64,000 bases of DNA from positions 298,141,072 through 298,205,071 of the forward strand of contig NC_057814.1 of assembly GCF_018294505.1 (NCBI RefSeq), in the 5' to 3' direction. The notes under the pieces are model-generated. The model did not search any database. It was not told where the DNA came from and saw nothing but the letters and a program-made list of their open reading frames with translations. This document shows positions 35,581 to 47,502 of this stretch, piece after piece (positions within the stretch are counted from its first letter, which is position 1; every line of letters begins with the position of its first letter). The position numbers and the translations under genes are program-made. The stretch is from Triticum aestivum. Its lineage: Eukaryota; Streptophyta; Magnoliopsida; Poales; Poaceae.

Positions 35581-35850
35581 ATTGATTTGAGCCGGCTCAT
35601 ATCAATCTTCCATTCCTTCGACAGAAAACCTCCGGCTTACGATTGTGTGAAGGCCATAACCCAGCGTGACGTCATCTTCTGGACTCCGGATAATCTGCCG
35701 TGACGTCATCTTCCATTAAGTCCGTTTTTTACTCCGCCAGATCCGCAACGGATCTTTTTCTTTACTGTCATCACGAAAATCGAGGCGTTTCGTGGGGAGA
35801 TAACCACGCCGTGGTCTCCTTGAATCTCGCGCCCACTTATGAACTTGCCT
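35581..35850. other. E6 region between 3' LTR and antisense promoter
   Basis: No gene is seen. On the minus strand this is the last part of the untranslated region before the polypurine tract. On the plus strand it would be the upstream region of the antisense promoter. The word TGACGTCATCTTC occurs twice, near 35668 and 35702, 34 bp apart. TGACGTCA is a typical bZIP target, which would suit a promoter. Confidence 0.5.
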
Positions 35851-35858
35851 TATAAATA
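35851..35858 (+). promoter_or_regulatory. TATA box of the E6 antisense gene
   Basis: GCCTTATAAATAGGCC is a near-ideal plant TATA box on the strand opposite to gag-pol. A pyrimidine-rich leader begins about 25-30 bp downstream (CTCTCAGCCACTTCTCTC). Confidence 0.7.
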
Positions 35859-36040
35859 GGCCGGCCCGACGGGCTCTCAGCCACTTCTCTCTCCATCTTC
35901 TTCCTCGTGCCATTGCTCCTCTGCCCAAGCTCTGCTACTGCCACCGCCGTCGCGCCCCCGGTCTTCGTCAACCTTGGCCACTACATCACCCTGACTCGGA
36001 CCAGACAAACGGCGGCAACCTCCGCTCCTCTCCAGCTCTG

Positions 36041-36652
36041 GTGAGTCTCCGCTACTCCACAGGGCAGATCCGTACTAGGGCTCGAGTAGTTCGTCCGTGT
36101 TCTTCGTAGTTCATCACCATTGCCACAAACTCCGGTAGTTTTCTTTCTTACTGCTCCTTTTGATCTTAGATCTGCATAGAACTATTGCGGTGACTGTTTA
36201 GCACCCATTTTACACGCAAGCAGCTCTCTCTTTACTGCATAGGAACTTTGTTCGAGCCCAAGAACTCCCTCGCTTCTGTTTCTAGGTCTAGAAATTTTTC
36301 TTTTGCCCGACCATTTTGATCCAAAAATGTTACTGCAATGTGTGAAACCTGTTTTACCACACTTTGTAAAAAACTGCAATCATTGAACCCCGGCGGTTTA
36401 TAGTTTCGGTGTAAAGAAACCACGCGCCGTAGAACCGTCCGGCTTAAAGAAAGCCATGCGCCATAAAAATTTCCGGCTTAGCTGTAATAAGGCCTGTAGA
36501 CGATCAAATTACTCTCAATCCCTCGGCGGCTTAAATAGCCCGATGCACTTAAGTGTATACCATTAGTCCCCTTCATAAGACGCCACCTTGACATTGAACT
36601 GTAGATATCCTCCGGCTCAGAATTAACCCGGACGTTTTTCCTTTTATCCTAG
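36041..36652 (+). other. 5' UTR intron of the E6 antisense gene
   Basis: The donor CTG|GTGAGTC is at 36041. The acceptor is at 36651-36652, after the pyrimidine run TTTTTCCTTTTATCCTAG. It leaves a leader of only 16 bases before the ATG at 36669. It is 612 bp and AT-rich, like plant 5' UTR introns. Confidence 0.6.
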
Positions 36653-36668
36653 ACCGCCGACTTTCACC

Positions 36669-39600
36669 ATGCCTCCCAAAGCTCCCATTACTTGCAACTG
36701 GATGAGGTCCAATGTCACCAATGAGACCCTAGCAGATTTTGTCAAGTCAGGATATCTGCCCAAGAAAGACATCATGTCCTACCGTGCCCCTGACCCGTCA
36801 GAAGAGAGGCCACAACCAAAGGATGGGGAGGTAGTGATTTTTGCGGATCACATGAGCCGGGGCTTCGCACCGCCCGGCTCAAAGTTTTTTAGGGACGTTC
36901 TAAACTTCTTCGACTTGCGGCCTCAAGATATAGGACCCAACTCAGTGTCCAACATCTGCAATTTCCAAGTCTTCTGCGAGGTTTACCTTGGAGAAGAACC
37001 TAGTCTGCTGCTCTTCAGAGAGCTTTTTTATTTGAACCGTCAGAATGAGTGCGCCAATGGGCCAAGTCTGGAGCTAGGTGGCATCTCCATCCAGCGGCGT
37101 AGGGAGTGCCTTTTCCCTTATGCATAACCGACGAGCCACCCAAAGGACTGGAACATGACTTGGTTCTATTGCCAAGATACATCACCGGCTGATGAAAGTC
37201 CGCTGCCCGGCTTTCGCCCATCACGTCTGGAGTCAACACACCCATTGTCAGACAAACTGACTCCGGCGGAGCGCCAGCCTCTGCTTCCCACCATCAACAA
37301 GATCAAGGCTCTCCTAGGCAATGGTCTAAATGGAATCGATCTGGTCCGGGTCTGGATCTCATGGCAGGTGATCCCATTGAGCCGCCACCCCGGCTTAATG
37401 TGTGAGTACACGGGCCGAAAAGATGACCCTCAGAGACACAGCCGCAATGATCTTCCTGAAGACGTTGCAGAGGAGATGACCAAGGCTCTCTTGAACGAGA
37501 GCCTGGCAGACTGTGGAAGGACCGGGTTAGCCCCCTTCTGCAAGACCAACCCAGCCCCAGCGGTAAGCCGCCAATCTGATCATCCTATCTTCTTCTGTAT
37601 ATAACCTTCATCTGAATCGTTTGAAGAAATCATCATTGTATTTTTCAGGCTGACGACAAGTTCTGGCGGGTCAAATATGACCATGAGGCGGCCAAGAAGG
37701 CCAGAGAGGTGAAGAAAGCCGCCAAGAAAGCCGCTCCCCGTAAGAAGGGAAGTAGGCCCACTGCTTCGGAGCTGTTGCAGCTAAGTGACAGCTCCGAGTC
37801 TGAGGTAATTCCTAAACCTGTAAGCTCGTGTTATACTTGTCGTTTATTTCTGTCCGCCTTATCAATGCTGTTTATCAATAGGAGGACACCGGAGCCAGTA
37901 ACCCGGTGGTTGAAGAGGTAACAATACTTTCCTCCGACTCGGAGCCCTTGCCAATGCTGAAAACCCGAAGAGTAACCCGGAAAGTAAGCTTTTCCCATCC
38001 TTTAGCTTACCAAGATCCTCAATTTATTTTGAAGCGACAGGTTCATGAGAGCCGGCGGCACACCCGGACCAGCAAGGACACTGACCTCTCCTCCGGGTTA
38101 CCTGATGCATCAAGGAAACGCCGGACCGAGGTGATCGCAAAATTGTACCCTTTTCATCCTTTTGCGGGTGTTATATGCCAACCGCTTAATTCTTCTGACT
38201 CAAATTATCAGGAGACTTCCCCCTCTTCCGGCGACTCTATGCAGTCGAATCTGCCGGCTTTCAAGACCGCGCCCGGGTAACGATAATCATCTCATGTTGT
38301 TCTGATCTTTACTCATATTTTTTGTACTAACCTTTGTTGTTCTTTCAGTGCCCAGGCAAAGCTCACCAAGAGGGTGAAGAAAACCAAGTCAGCCGGAGTG
38401 CCGGATTTGCCTGAGCCGGAGGTGACGATCCAAGAACCGCCAGCTGCCTCCGCCCCCGAAGCCACCACTCCAATGGACACGGCACCTGTAGAAGCTTCTG
38501 CTGACCCGGAGGCCTCAGCCTCGGCCCAACCAACAAATGACCCAGACGTGGTAATCACCCGGACGGAGTTCGTTGAACCGGGGAGACCTACCGTGCTGGC
38601 CAAGTGCTCCGCTAAGGGGGAGTTGCTGCAGCCCCACCGGGTGAACCTGGACCTCTCCGACTACACCAACCTGAGCCTTGGAGAGCTCGTCTCTGGCTAC
38701 ATCAGCCAAGTGCACAAGAGCCGGGACGCCGATGTTGCCATGGTGACCCAGATCCAGCAGAAGTCTGAGGTAACATCCTTTTGTCCTCTTATTTACTGCT
38801 TAGTTACCTGTAGCATGCTAGCCCCCAAGTCGCGACTTATGACTGAGTACGTTGTAGACTTAGGTTCCGGCTTACTCCATTTGAACCGGCAATATGTAGA
38901 TAGAAAACGTTCAATATGCATTAGCCCCCAAGTGCCAAGTGTCTTTGCTTGGAAAACGGTTGGGACTTTAAATTTGTAGAGTAATTGTTCATGCCATAAC
39001 CCGGAAACTTATACAGGCTGCTGGCAAGAAGCTGGAGACTGACCTTGCTGATCTCATGAGCCAACTGAAGATGCAAGAGATGGAGACCTGGAAGGCAAAC
39101 GCCAAGTTCGTGTCCAGCATCGCCGCGCAAGAGAAGCTGAAGACGGAGTTCGATGCTGAGCGGAAGGCATGGGCCGAAGAAAAGGCCGCATTGGTGACCC
39201 GGGCTGAATAGGCGGAGAAGACTCTCTCCGAGAAGACCGCTGAGCTCTCCGGCCTAAAGCGCCAAGTGTCCCAAATGGTGGCCGCAATCTTCGGTAAGTC
39301 GTCTCGCCGGCTTTCATCAAGTTTTTAGAATGTGTATATCTCATATTTTCATCCTTGTCGGCGGCTTATCTGTCTTTGTTAAACAGGTCCCAGAAGTGCC
39401 AACCTGAATCAGAGTGTGGTGACCAAGCTGAAGGCCGTATACACCCTGGTGAGCAACTCTACACCGGGTCACAACGTGCCTTGGCTGTGGTGGCCCTCTC
39501 CGACGAGGTGCCGACTCACCTGGCGGAAGTCCTTCGCCGACTCGCCGTTCTTCCTCAACGGATCCAAGAGCTGCGACAGGCCTCTACAAGAGCCGGAGCA

Positions 39601-40029
39601 ATCGTCGCGCTGAGCCGGGCCAAGGCGTTCTTGCCAGAGCTAGACCCGGTGGACATCGCCCTCGGCTACCCAAGCCTGAAGGAAGACGACACCGCCTTTG
39701 ATCAGAAGGACTTCGCAGCTTGCGTGAAGGCTGTACGCCCGGTGGCTACTCTCATTGGCAACGATACAGATCTAACCAAGTACCAGCCGGGTTACAATGC
39801 GGAGAATCAGAGGATCCCAACCCCTCGCTATGAAGCCCTCAACTTGATCCCGCCGGCTCGTCAGCACACTTTCACTCCGGAGATTGACCCGGCCGGGTTA
39901 ATTGACGAGGAAGCCCAATTCGAAGCTCTCAGCGGCATCGACTGGAAGTCATCAACTTTCCAGGTCTTGGGATCAGCCGGAGGAGAAGATAGGGACGAGC
40001 CGGAGACTTCAACTCAGCCAGCGTCGTAA
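36669..40029 (+). pseudogene. E6 antisense spliced gene, gypsy-type transposase-domain protein
   Basis: Eight coding exons can be drawn: 36669-37562, 37649-37804, 37882-37983, 38041-38130, 38212-38276, 38349-38769, 39017-39293 and 39387-40029. All seven introns are GT-AG, and codon phases agree across every joint (0,0,0,0,2,0,1). The N-terminal exon has the PF04195-like domain shared with E2 (W.RSNVTNET, GYLPKKDI, VVIFADHMSRG, NSVSNICNF). Next come a lysine-rich segment, serine/acidic patches, a proline- and alanine-rich region, a probable coiled coil (39017-39290, KLKTEFDAERKAWAEEKAAL) and a C-terminal domain. Lesions are TAA at 37125-37127, TAG at 39209-39211 and a one-base loss near 39443. 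Without them the length would be about 880 residues. The function of the family is unknown. It runs opposite to gag-pol under its own TATA box. Confidence 0.75.
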
Positions 40030-41083
40030 CTCAGCTGGCGGTTTACCAAACAATGCCTCACCCTTTGGACTTAGCGAGTCTTGTAATAGAATAGGTGCAA
40101 CAATTTATCTCTGCCGTGCCATCGTGCACATATTGAATGCTGAAGTCTTTTGAAGTTGTCTCTTTGATGTTTCTCCGGGTCATAATCAATCCTTTGTTTT
40201 TCTTAACCTCAAAAGAGGTGCCTTTAATTATCCTGCATAGAATGGCAAATCACAAGTCTCGAGGCGGCTTACCACCCTGAGAATCAAAAAGGACTTGTCT
40301 TCAATTATATCCTGAATACGGCCGTAAGAACATACTTAACGGCCGGCAAGCATACTTCCGGTTTAGATAACCCGGATGAGAAAGTTGGTACCGCAACTCC
40401 GGTTTACCTGTCTTATAACACCCATTGCATTCAGCAATACTGTAAACCAAAGTTAAGCCGGCAAAGTGAGACCCGACTGTACACACCTTGACATAATCAG
40501 AGAAAACTTGTGATAAAGCAGAAGAACTTAGGGGCTTCCGGTTCGAATACAACCAGAGACCCGGCCCAAAGAGGTTAAGCTAAGATTCGGATACGATCAT
40601 ATAGCCCCCAGTGGGTGTGGCGATGCCAATCAAGAGGGTACCGACAGCTATGTTCTCTTTGGTTCGAATACGACCCATGTTTGAACAGGAAGCCCCCAAG
40701 TGATTTTAAGAATTGTTTAACGACGCTGATTCGAATACAATCCACGTCGGTTCTCAGAGGGGTTAAACTATGATTCAAATATGACCAAAGGTAACCTCCC
40801 AATGAGCTCAGCACTTTGCCAATCAAATGGGTATCGACAGCTATGTTCTCTTTGGTTCGAATACGACCCATGTTTGAACAGGAAGCCCCCAAGTGACCTT
40901 ATTGCTTACGGCTAGATTCGAATACGATCATAAGCCGGATCCTCCTTTAAGTCATCATGTAATCTTGTAATGAAATCAACACGTGCATATTTGGAGGAGA
41001 AAAAAGGACAGCGGTCCTACTTTATTGCTTATCATAATATATACATGGCTGAGAGAAATATGTACACCACGAGAGCCGGTGGC
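40030..41083. repeat. E6 spacer between convergent genes, with a recurring motif
   Basis: There is no coding. The motif TTCGAATACGA or close variants occurs near 40541, 40585, 40661, 40729, 40773, 40854 and 40915. A block of about 70 bp (CGACAGCTATGTTCTCTTTG and onward) is repeated 193 bp apart, from about 40626 and 40819. Both the antisense gene (plus) and pol (minus) end into this spacer, so it probably holds the transcript ends of at least the antisense gene. Confidence 0.65.
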
Positions 41084-44000
41084 TCAAGTGTAGTAAGGCC
41101 GAAGCTGAGCTATGTTCCATGGCCGACGGGTCTCTTCCTCCGACTTACGTGAATCTTTGTGCTCCCGAATGTCAATGAGGTAATATGACGCATTGTGCAA
41201 GTTCTTGCTGACCACAAAGGGCCCTTCCCAAGGCGGGGATAACTTGTGTGCATCTGTTTGATCCTGGATGAGCCGGAGCACAAGATCGCCTTCCTGGAAG
41301 ACCCGGGATTTAACCCGGCGGCTATGATAACGGCGCAGGTCTTGTTGGTAAATCGCTGAACGGGCTGCTGCCATGTCACGCTGTTTGTCCAACAAGTCAA
41401 GAGCATCTTGGCGCGCCTATTCATTATCCGCCTCAACGTAAGCCGCCACTCGAGGTGAGTCATGACGGATGTCACTGGGGAGGATTGCTTCTGCTCCATA
41501 AACCATGAAGAAAGGCGTAAAACCTGTAGACCTGTTAGGAGTAGTGTTGATGCTCCATAACACGGAGGGCAACTCCTCCACCCAACAACCCGGCGTCCGT
41601 TGCAAAGGGACCAAAAGCCGGGGCTTGATGCCCTTCAGAATCTCCTGATTAGCTCTCTCAGCTTGACCATTGGATTGAGGATGAGCCACTGAGGAAACAT
41701 CAAGTCAGATATGCTCTCGTTGACAGAACTCTTCCATGGCGCCTTTGGAGAGATTGGTGCCATTGTCAGTTATAATGCTGTGCGGAAAACCAAAGCGGAA
41801 AATCACCTTTTTCATAAATTGAACCGCCGTGGCTGCATCGCACTTGCTAACTGGCTCAGCTTCCACCCACTTTGTGAATTTGTCAACTGCCACCAAGAGG
41901 TGGGTCTTCTTATCTTTGGACCTCTTAAAAGGCCCAACCATATCAAGCCCCCAGACCGCAAAGGGCCAAGTGATTGGGATCATCCTCAGCTCCTGAGCCG
42001 GCACGTGAGCCCGTCTTGAGAACCTCTGGCAACCATCACACTTACTGACCAAGTCCTCCGCATCAGCATGAGCCGTCAACCAATAAAAACCATGACGAAA
42101 AGCCTTGGCCACAAGAGACTTTGAGACGGCATGATGGCCACAATCCCCTTCATGGATCTCACGCAAGATTTCTTGACCTTCCTCAGGGGAAACACAACGC
42201 TGAAACGCTCCCGTAACACTGCGGTGATGCAACTCTCCACTGATAACAATCATTGACTTAGCCCGCCGGGTTATTTGCCTGGACAAAGTTTCGTCCTCAG
42301 GCAACTCACCCCGGGTCATGTAAGCCAGATATGGCATTGTCCAGTCTGGTATGATATGAAGAGCCGCCACCAGTCGGGCCTCCGGGTCAGGGACAGCCAA
42401 GTCTTCCTCTGTAGGCAACTTAACAGAAGGGCTATAAAGGACGTCCAGGAAAGTGTTGGGCGGCACCGGTTTTCGCTGAGAGCCCAGCCGGCTTAAAGCA
42501 TCCGCCGCCTCGTTCTTCCTGCGATCGATGTGTTCCACTTGATAACCCTGAAAGTGCCCAGCAATGGCATCAACCTCGCGGCGATAAGCCGCCATGAGAG
42601 GGTCCTTGGAATCCCACTTTCTTGATACTTGTTGAGCCACCAAGTCTGAGTCGCCGAAGCACCTTACCCGGCTTAAGCTCGTCTCCTTAGCCATCCGAAG
42701 ACCATGGAGCAAGGCCTCGTACTCAGCCGCGTTGTTAGTGCAAGGAAACAGCAACTGTAGCACATAATGGAACTTGTCACCTTTAGGGGAAGCCAACACG
42801 ACTCCAGCCCCCGAGCCCTCCAACTGCCTGGACCCATCGAAGTGGATAGTCCAATATGTGTTATCCGGCTTCTGCTCAGGCACTTGTGACTCTGTCCAGT
42901 CATTGATGAAATCCACCAAGGCCTGAGATTTAACAGCAGTGCGTGGCACGTACTTGAGACCATGAGGTCCAAGCTCTATAGCCCACTTAGCTACTCTCCC
43001 TGTGGCCTCCCTGTTTTGAATGATGTCACCAAGAGGGGCAGAACTGACCACAGTGATGGGATGACCCTGAAAATAATGCTTGAGTTTCCGGCTTGCCATG
43101 AACACACCATAAACAAGCTTCTGCCAATGCGGATATCGCTGCTTGGACTCAATGAGCACTTCACTGACATAATAAACCGGCCGCTGAACTGGATGCTCCT
43201 TGCCCTCCTCCTTGCGCTCCACCACCATAGCCACACTGACGGCTCGTGTGTTCACCGCCACGTACAGTAATAAGGGCTCCTTATCAACCGGAGCAGCAAG
43301 GACTGGGGGCTCTGCCAGCTGCTTTTTCAAATCCTCAAAGGCAGTATTAGCCGCATCATTCCAGACAAAGTTATCAGTTTTCTTCATCAACTGATATAAT
43401 GGCATGGCTTTCTCACCCAAATGGCTTATAAACCGGCTTAAAGCAGCGATGCGACCCGCCAAGCGCTGAACGTCATTTATACACGCCGGCTTAGCCAGGG
43501 AGGTGATGGCCTTGATCTTCTCCGGGTTAGCTTCAATGCCTCTGTCAGAAACCAAAAAACCCAAGAGTTTGCCTGCAGGAACACCAAAAACACACTTGGT
43601 CGGGTTAAGCATCATCTTGTAGACCCGGAGGTTATCAAAGGTCTCCCTTAAATCATCTATTAGGGTTTCCTCTTTTATGGATTTAACCACAATATCGTCC
43701 ACATAAGCGTGAACATTGCGCCCAATCTGTTTATGAAGACAGTTCTGTACACAACGCTGGTAAGTCGCCTGTGCACACTTGAGTCCAAAGGGCATAGACA
43801 CATAGCAGAAGGCTCCAAAGGGAGTGATGAACGCCGTCTTCTCCTGGTCCTTAACTGCCATCTTAATCTGATGATATCCAGAATAAGCATCCAAGAAACT
43901 TAAGCATGCACAACCTGCCATAGCATCAATGATTTGATCAATACGGGGAGGGCAAAAGGATCAGCCGGACACGCCTTGTTTAAGTCCGTGTAGTCCACAC

Positions 44001-44286
44001 ACATCTGCCAGGTGCCGTTCTTCTTGAGTACGAGCACCAGGTTAGCCAACCACTCTGGGTGAAAGACTTCAACAATAAACCCGGCCGCCAAGAGCCGGGC
44101 CACCTCTTCACCAATAGCTTTCCGCCTCTCTTCATTAAACCGCCGAAGGAACTGCCTGACCGGCTTAAATTTCGGATCAACATTGAGAGTGTGCTCAGCG
44201 AGCTCTCTAGGTACACCTGGCATGTCAAAAGGTTTCCATGCGAAGATGTCCCTATTCTCACGGATGAACTCGATGAGCGCGCCTTC
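41084..44286 (-). pseudogene. E6 pol: RT, RNase H, integrase (broken)
   Basis: On the minus strand the RT start (FNEERRKAIGEEVARLL, CVDYTDLNKACPADPF) is in one frame to about 43949. A one-base loss in the GGGG run at 43945-43948 shifts to the frame holding FLDAYSGYHQI, MPFGLKCA and the catalytic YVDDIVV (43705-43685). RNase H-like (HYFQGHPITVV) and RNase H (HFDGSRQLEGSGAG, NNAAEYEALLHGL) domains follow. Integrase then shows H/C residues around CGHHAV and CDGCQRF, WGLDMVGPF and DNGTN. TGA at 41705-41707 and TAG at 41417-41419 interrupt integrase in frame. The C-terminal part runs to 41084 (LQDQT-like, WEGPFVVSKN). There is no chromodomain, as expected for Tat-like elements. Confidence 0.85.
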
Positions 44287-46120
44287 CTATTTTGGATCTA
44301 GATTGGCACTGATGCTAAATTTAGTCTCATCAGCTGACTTAAATTTCATCGCCGGCTCATTCTCCGTAGTCGGCTTCTTCAGAGAGGTCATATCTGTTGG
44401 GTCAACATTGTCTTTGTAAAACTTCAACTCCTCTGTTGCACAAACAGATTCTGCATAAGCTGCATCGCCTTCCTCACACTCCAGAGCCACTTTCCGGCTG
44501 CCGTGAACCGTAATGGTCCCGTTATGACCCGGCATCTTGAGCTGTAAGTATACATAACACGGCCGTGCCATGAACTTGGCGTAAGCCGGCCGTCCAAATA
44601 TAGCATGGTATGGACTTCTTATCTTGACCACCTCAAAGGTCAATTTCTCCACCCTGTAGTTGTTCTCATCTCCAAAGGCCACTTCCAACTCAATCTTGCC
44701 GACTGGATAAGCCGACTTACCAGGTACCTCCCCGTGGAAAATAGTGTTGGACTGGCTGAGGTTCTTATCAATCAACCCCATACGATGGAATGTCTCATAA
44801 TAGAGGATGTTGATGTTGCTGCCTCCATCCATGAGCACCTTAGTGAACTTATATCCTCCCACCTGAGGAGCCACCACCAGGGCCAAGTGACCCGGATTAT
44901 CCACCCGTGGAGGGTGATCCTCCCTGCTCCACACTATAGGCTGCTCAGACCACCGCAAGTAGAGTGGAACCGCCGGCTCAACAGGATTCACAGCCCTCTT
45001 TGTGAAGCTTCTGATCTCGCTTGCACAAACTAGTGGTAAACACATGATACTGTCCACCGCTAAGCTGCTTTGGATTGGTCTGATAACCCCCTGCTGCTGT
45101 TGATGACCCTGGCCAGACTGTTGATTAAAACCCCCTTGACCGTTCTGAGGACCGGAATTTGAGCCGCCGCCCGGGCCATGAAAGCCGCCGGCGCCTGAGC
45201 CGCCGCCCGGGCCATTGTAATTCTTAAAGGCCTTCATGATTGCACAATCCTTCCACAGATGAGTCGCTGGCTTCTCTCTAGAGCCATGCCCTGGACAAGG
45301 CTCATTCAACAGCTGCTCCAGCGTCGGACCTGACCCGCCGCCTCGGGGAGGGGGCCTCCCCTTACGTCGCTGGTTATTCCCTTGTGAGCTGGCGTTGGCC
45401 ACAAATTCTAGGCTGCCGTCCGCCTTGCGCTTGCCTCCTCCTTGGTTCCCCGGGTTATGCTGAAGACCCTTGCCGTTGCCGTTCTTCTTTCCCTTCCCTG
45501 CCCTTTCATCATCTGAAGGGGGATCCTTGGTACCATCAGAATCAGCGTACTTAACAAGAGCCGCCATTAGTGTACCCATATCACTGTAGTCGCGCTTAAG
45601 CCGCCCGAGTTTCATCTTCAGCGGCACGAAACGACAATTCTGTTCCAGCATTAAGACTGCAGAGCCGGCATCCATCTTATCTGACGAATGTATGATCTCC
45701 TTGACCCGGCGAACCCAATGTGTCGTGGATTCACCCTCCTGCTGCTTACAGTTAGTCAAATCCACAATTGACATCGACTGCCTGCAGGTATCCTTGAAGT
45801 TTTGGATGAACCGGGCTTTCAGCTCAGCCCAAGACCCGATGGGGTTCGGTGGTAGCCCTTTCAACCAAGTGCGGGCAGTCCCATCCAACATCATGGTGAA
45901 GTACTTGGCCATTGCCGCCTCACTGACCTCCAGTAGCTCCATGGCCATCTCGTAACTCTCGATCCAGGCTGCGGGTTGTAAGTCAGCTGTGTAATTAGGC
46001 ACCTTCCTAGGGCCCTTGAAGTCCTTAGGTAGACGTTCATTACGGATAGCTGGCACTAAACAAGGGACACCCCCGGTCCTGGTAGGGATGCACACGTCGA
46101 CGGAAGTCGTCGGATAAGCC
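44287..46120 (-). pseudogene. E6 gag core and protease
   Basis: This is an open frame from the frameshift at the C/G run (46121-46129) to TAG at 44287-44289. The Retrotrans_gag domain (PAAWIESYEMAMELLEV, AELKARFIQNFKDTCRQS, WVRRVKEII) occupies the first 200 residues. A glycine- and lysine-rich, RNA-binding-like stretch follows, with a partial zinc-knuckle-like segment (CPGHG...THLWKDC), then glycine/glutamine repeats. The protease comes last, with VLMDGGSNINILY (DGG in place of DTG/DSG) and SPYHAIFGRPAYAKFMA. The terminal TAG falls in LDPK*EGALIEF, between protease and RT. Sequence on both sides stays in the same frame, so it is read as a point mutation. Confidence 0.85.
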
Positions 46121-47414
46121 GGGGGGGGGTCTGGTAAGCCGTCAATTGAGGCACTTGCTCCGCCTCTTGCCGCGCTATGTCCTGGTCTGCTGCGTGAAAG
46201 GCTCCATTATGAGCCGGGCCGTGGCCAGGGGGCGGGTCATGGCGTCGGACGTTACTTGAGCCGGTTGCTGAGACCATGTGCCGGCTGTAACTCGGGCTCT
46301 GGCCTGGACGAGGGGTCGAGTGGATCCTGTCCCGGCTGTAGGAGTACGCCTCTTGCTGCGCCAGAGCTGTCTGAAGGAGTTCCCTGACCCGGCGGGTTTC
46401 AATAGCCGTCGGAGAGTCACCGTCGACTGGGAGAGCCACCAGCCGTGCTGCCGCAGCGACCATGTTCTCCAGCGGGTTATTATAATGACGCGGGGGTATT
46501 GGCACGTACTGAGGCGGGGCAGGGGGCACCTGGGGAGGCCCCATTACTCGTGGCTGAATAGGGGCTCCAGACCCGGGCACTATGACCCCTGGCGGGTTAC
46601 TAGACCCTGCACCTGGCGTGTTGAAGAGGTTGCGTGGATCGTAAACCGGAGGGAGTCGAGATTGGGTCTTTTGATGCCTCCTTCTCATGACCTCATTGGA
46701 CGCGTTCTGATCCATCGTGATTTGGAAGGACTGCGCCTGGATCAGCTGAGTTTGGGCATCGAGAGCCGCCCTCTCTGCAGCCATCCTGATCCCTTCCGCT
46801 GCAAGCTCCTCCTTAGCTTTCACTAGATCCAATTTTAACTGTGCCACCTCCGCATCATGCTGAGCTTGATCCGCCGGGTCAACCGTGGCGGTTAACAGGG
46901 CCATCATCTTATCCGTGAGATCCATCAGTACCTGAGCCAAAGAAGGCACCGGGTTTCCCGCTCTAGCAGCGGGGTTCTGAACAGGCTGCGCGCCAGCCAT
47001 AAAGACTCCAACCTGACTTGGCGGCTCAAACGGGTCCGGAATACTGTCACCATCGGAACAACCCATGAGCCTGCCATCTTGAAGTTGATACAACGAGTTT
47101 GACTCATCGGTGGCCGACTCGCCGTCAGAGCCGGCGGCCGCCTCATCACCAGCCCCAGATAGATCAGAGGGCCCTCCATGGATACATCCCACAAACGCGC
47201 GCCTTAAGGTAGGCTGGGTCCGGGCAGGTCGTCCACGCTGAGCCGTCTCGATGAGATCGGCGTAGAGATCCGGCTCAGGGCCCGGCTCACCAATCTTGCC
47301 AATGAAAACATGAATTCCGCCGAGGGGGACCCGGTACCCGTACTCAATTGAGCCGGCGTCGGGGCCCCAGTTTGCATCGTCGATGTAGAGCTTGCCGTGA
47401 TGACTCTTGGTCAT
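46121..47414 (-). pseudogene. E6 gag N-terminal region
   Basis: The likely start is the Met at 47414 (MTKSHHGKLYIDDANW), because the upstream Met at 47519 lies in the LTR. About 430 residues run to the homopolymer at 46121-46129. The region includes an acidic linker (GAGDEAAAGSDGESATDESN) and a coiled-coil-like stretch (VAQLKLDLVKAKEELAAEGI, then AAERAALDAQTQLIQAQ). A proline-rich segment follows. The nine-C run on the minus strand puts the rest of gag out of frame by one base. A slip in this run is the simplest explanation. Confidence 0.75.
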
Positions 47415-47502
47415 CCGGCCCAGAGCGTATCCCTTGAGCCCTTCGAAGCTGCCCTTCAAGAACTCAAATCCACCGTGCGTTGGCCCCACGGTGGGCGCCA
47501 AC
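47415..47502 (-). other. E6 primer binding site and short leader
   Basis: Directly inside the 5' LTR the minus strand reads GTTGGCGCCCACCGTGGGGC, a primer-site type seen in Tat-like elements (TGGCGCC...). The leader is only about 90 bases. Confidence 0.65.

Noticed and set aside
41711..42019. Plus-strand frames opposite to E6 pol
   Set aside because: They are shadows of the minus-strand integrase and RT coding region.
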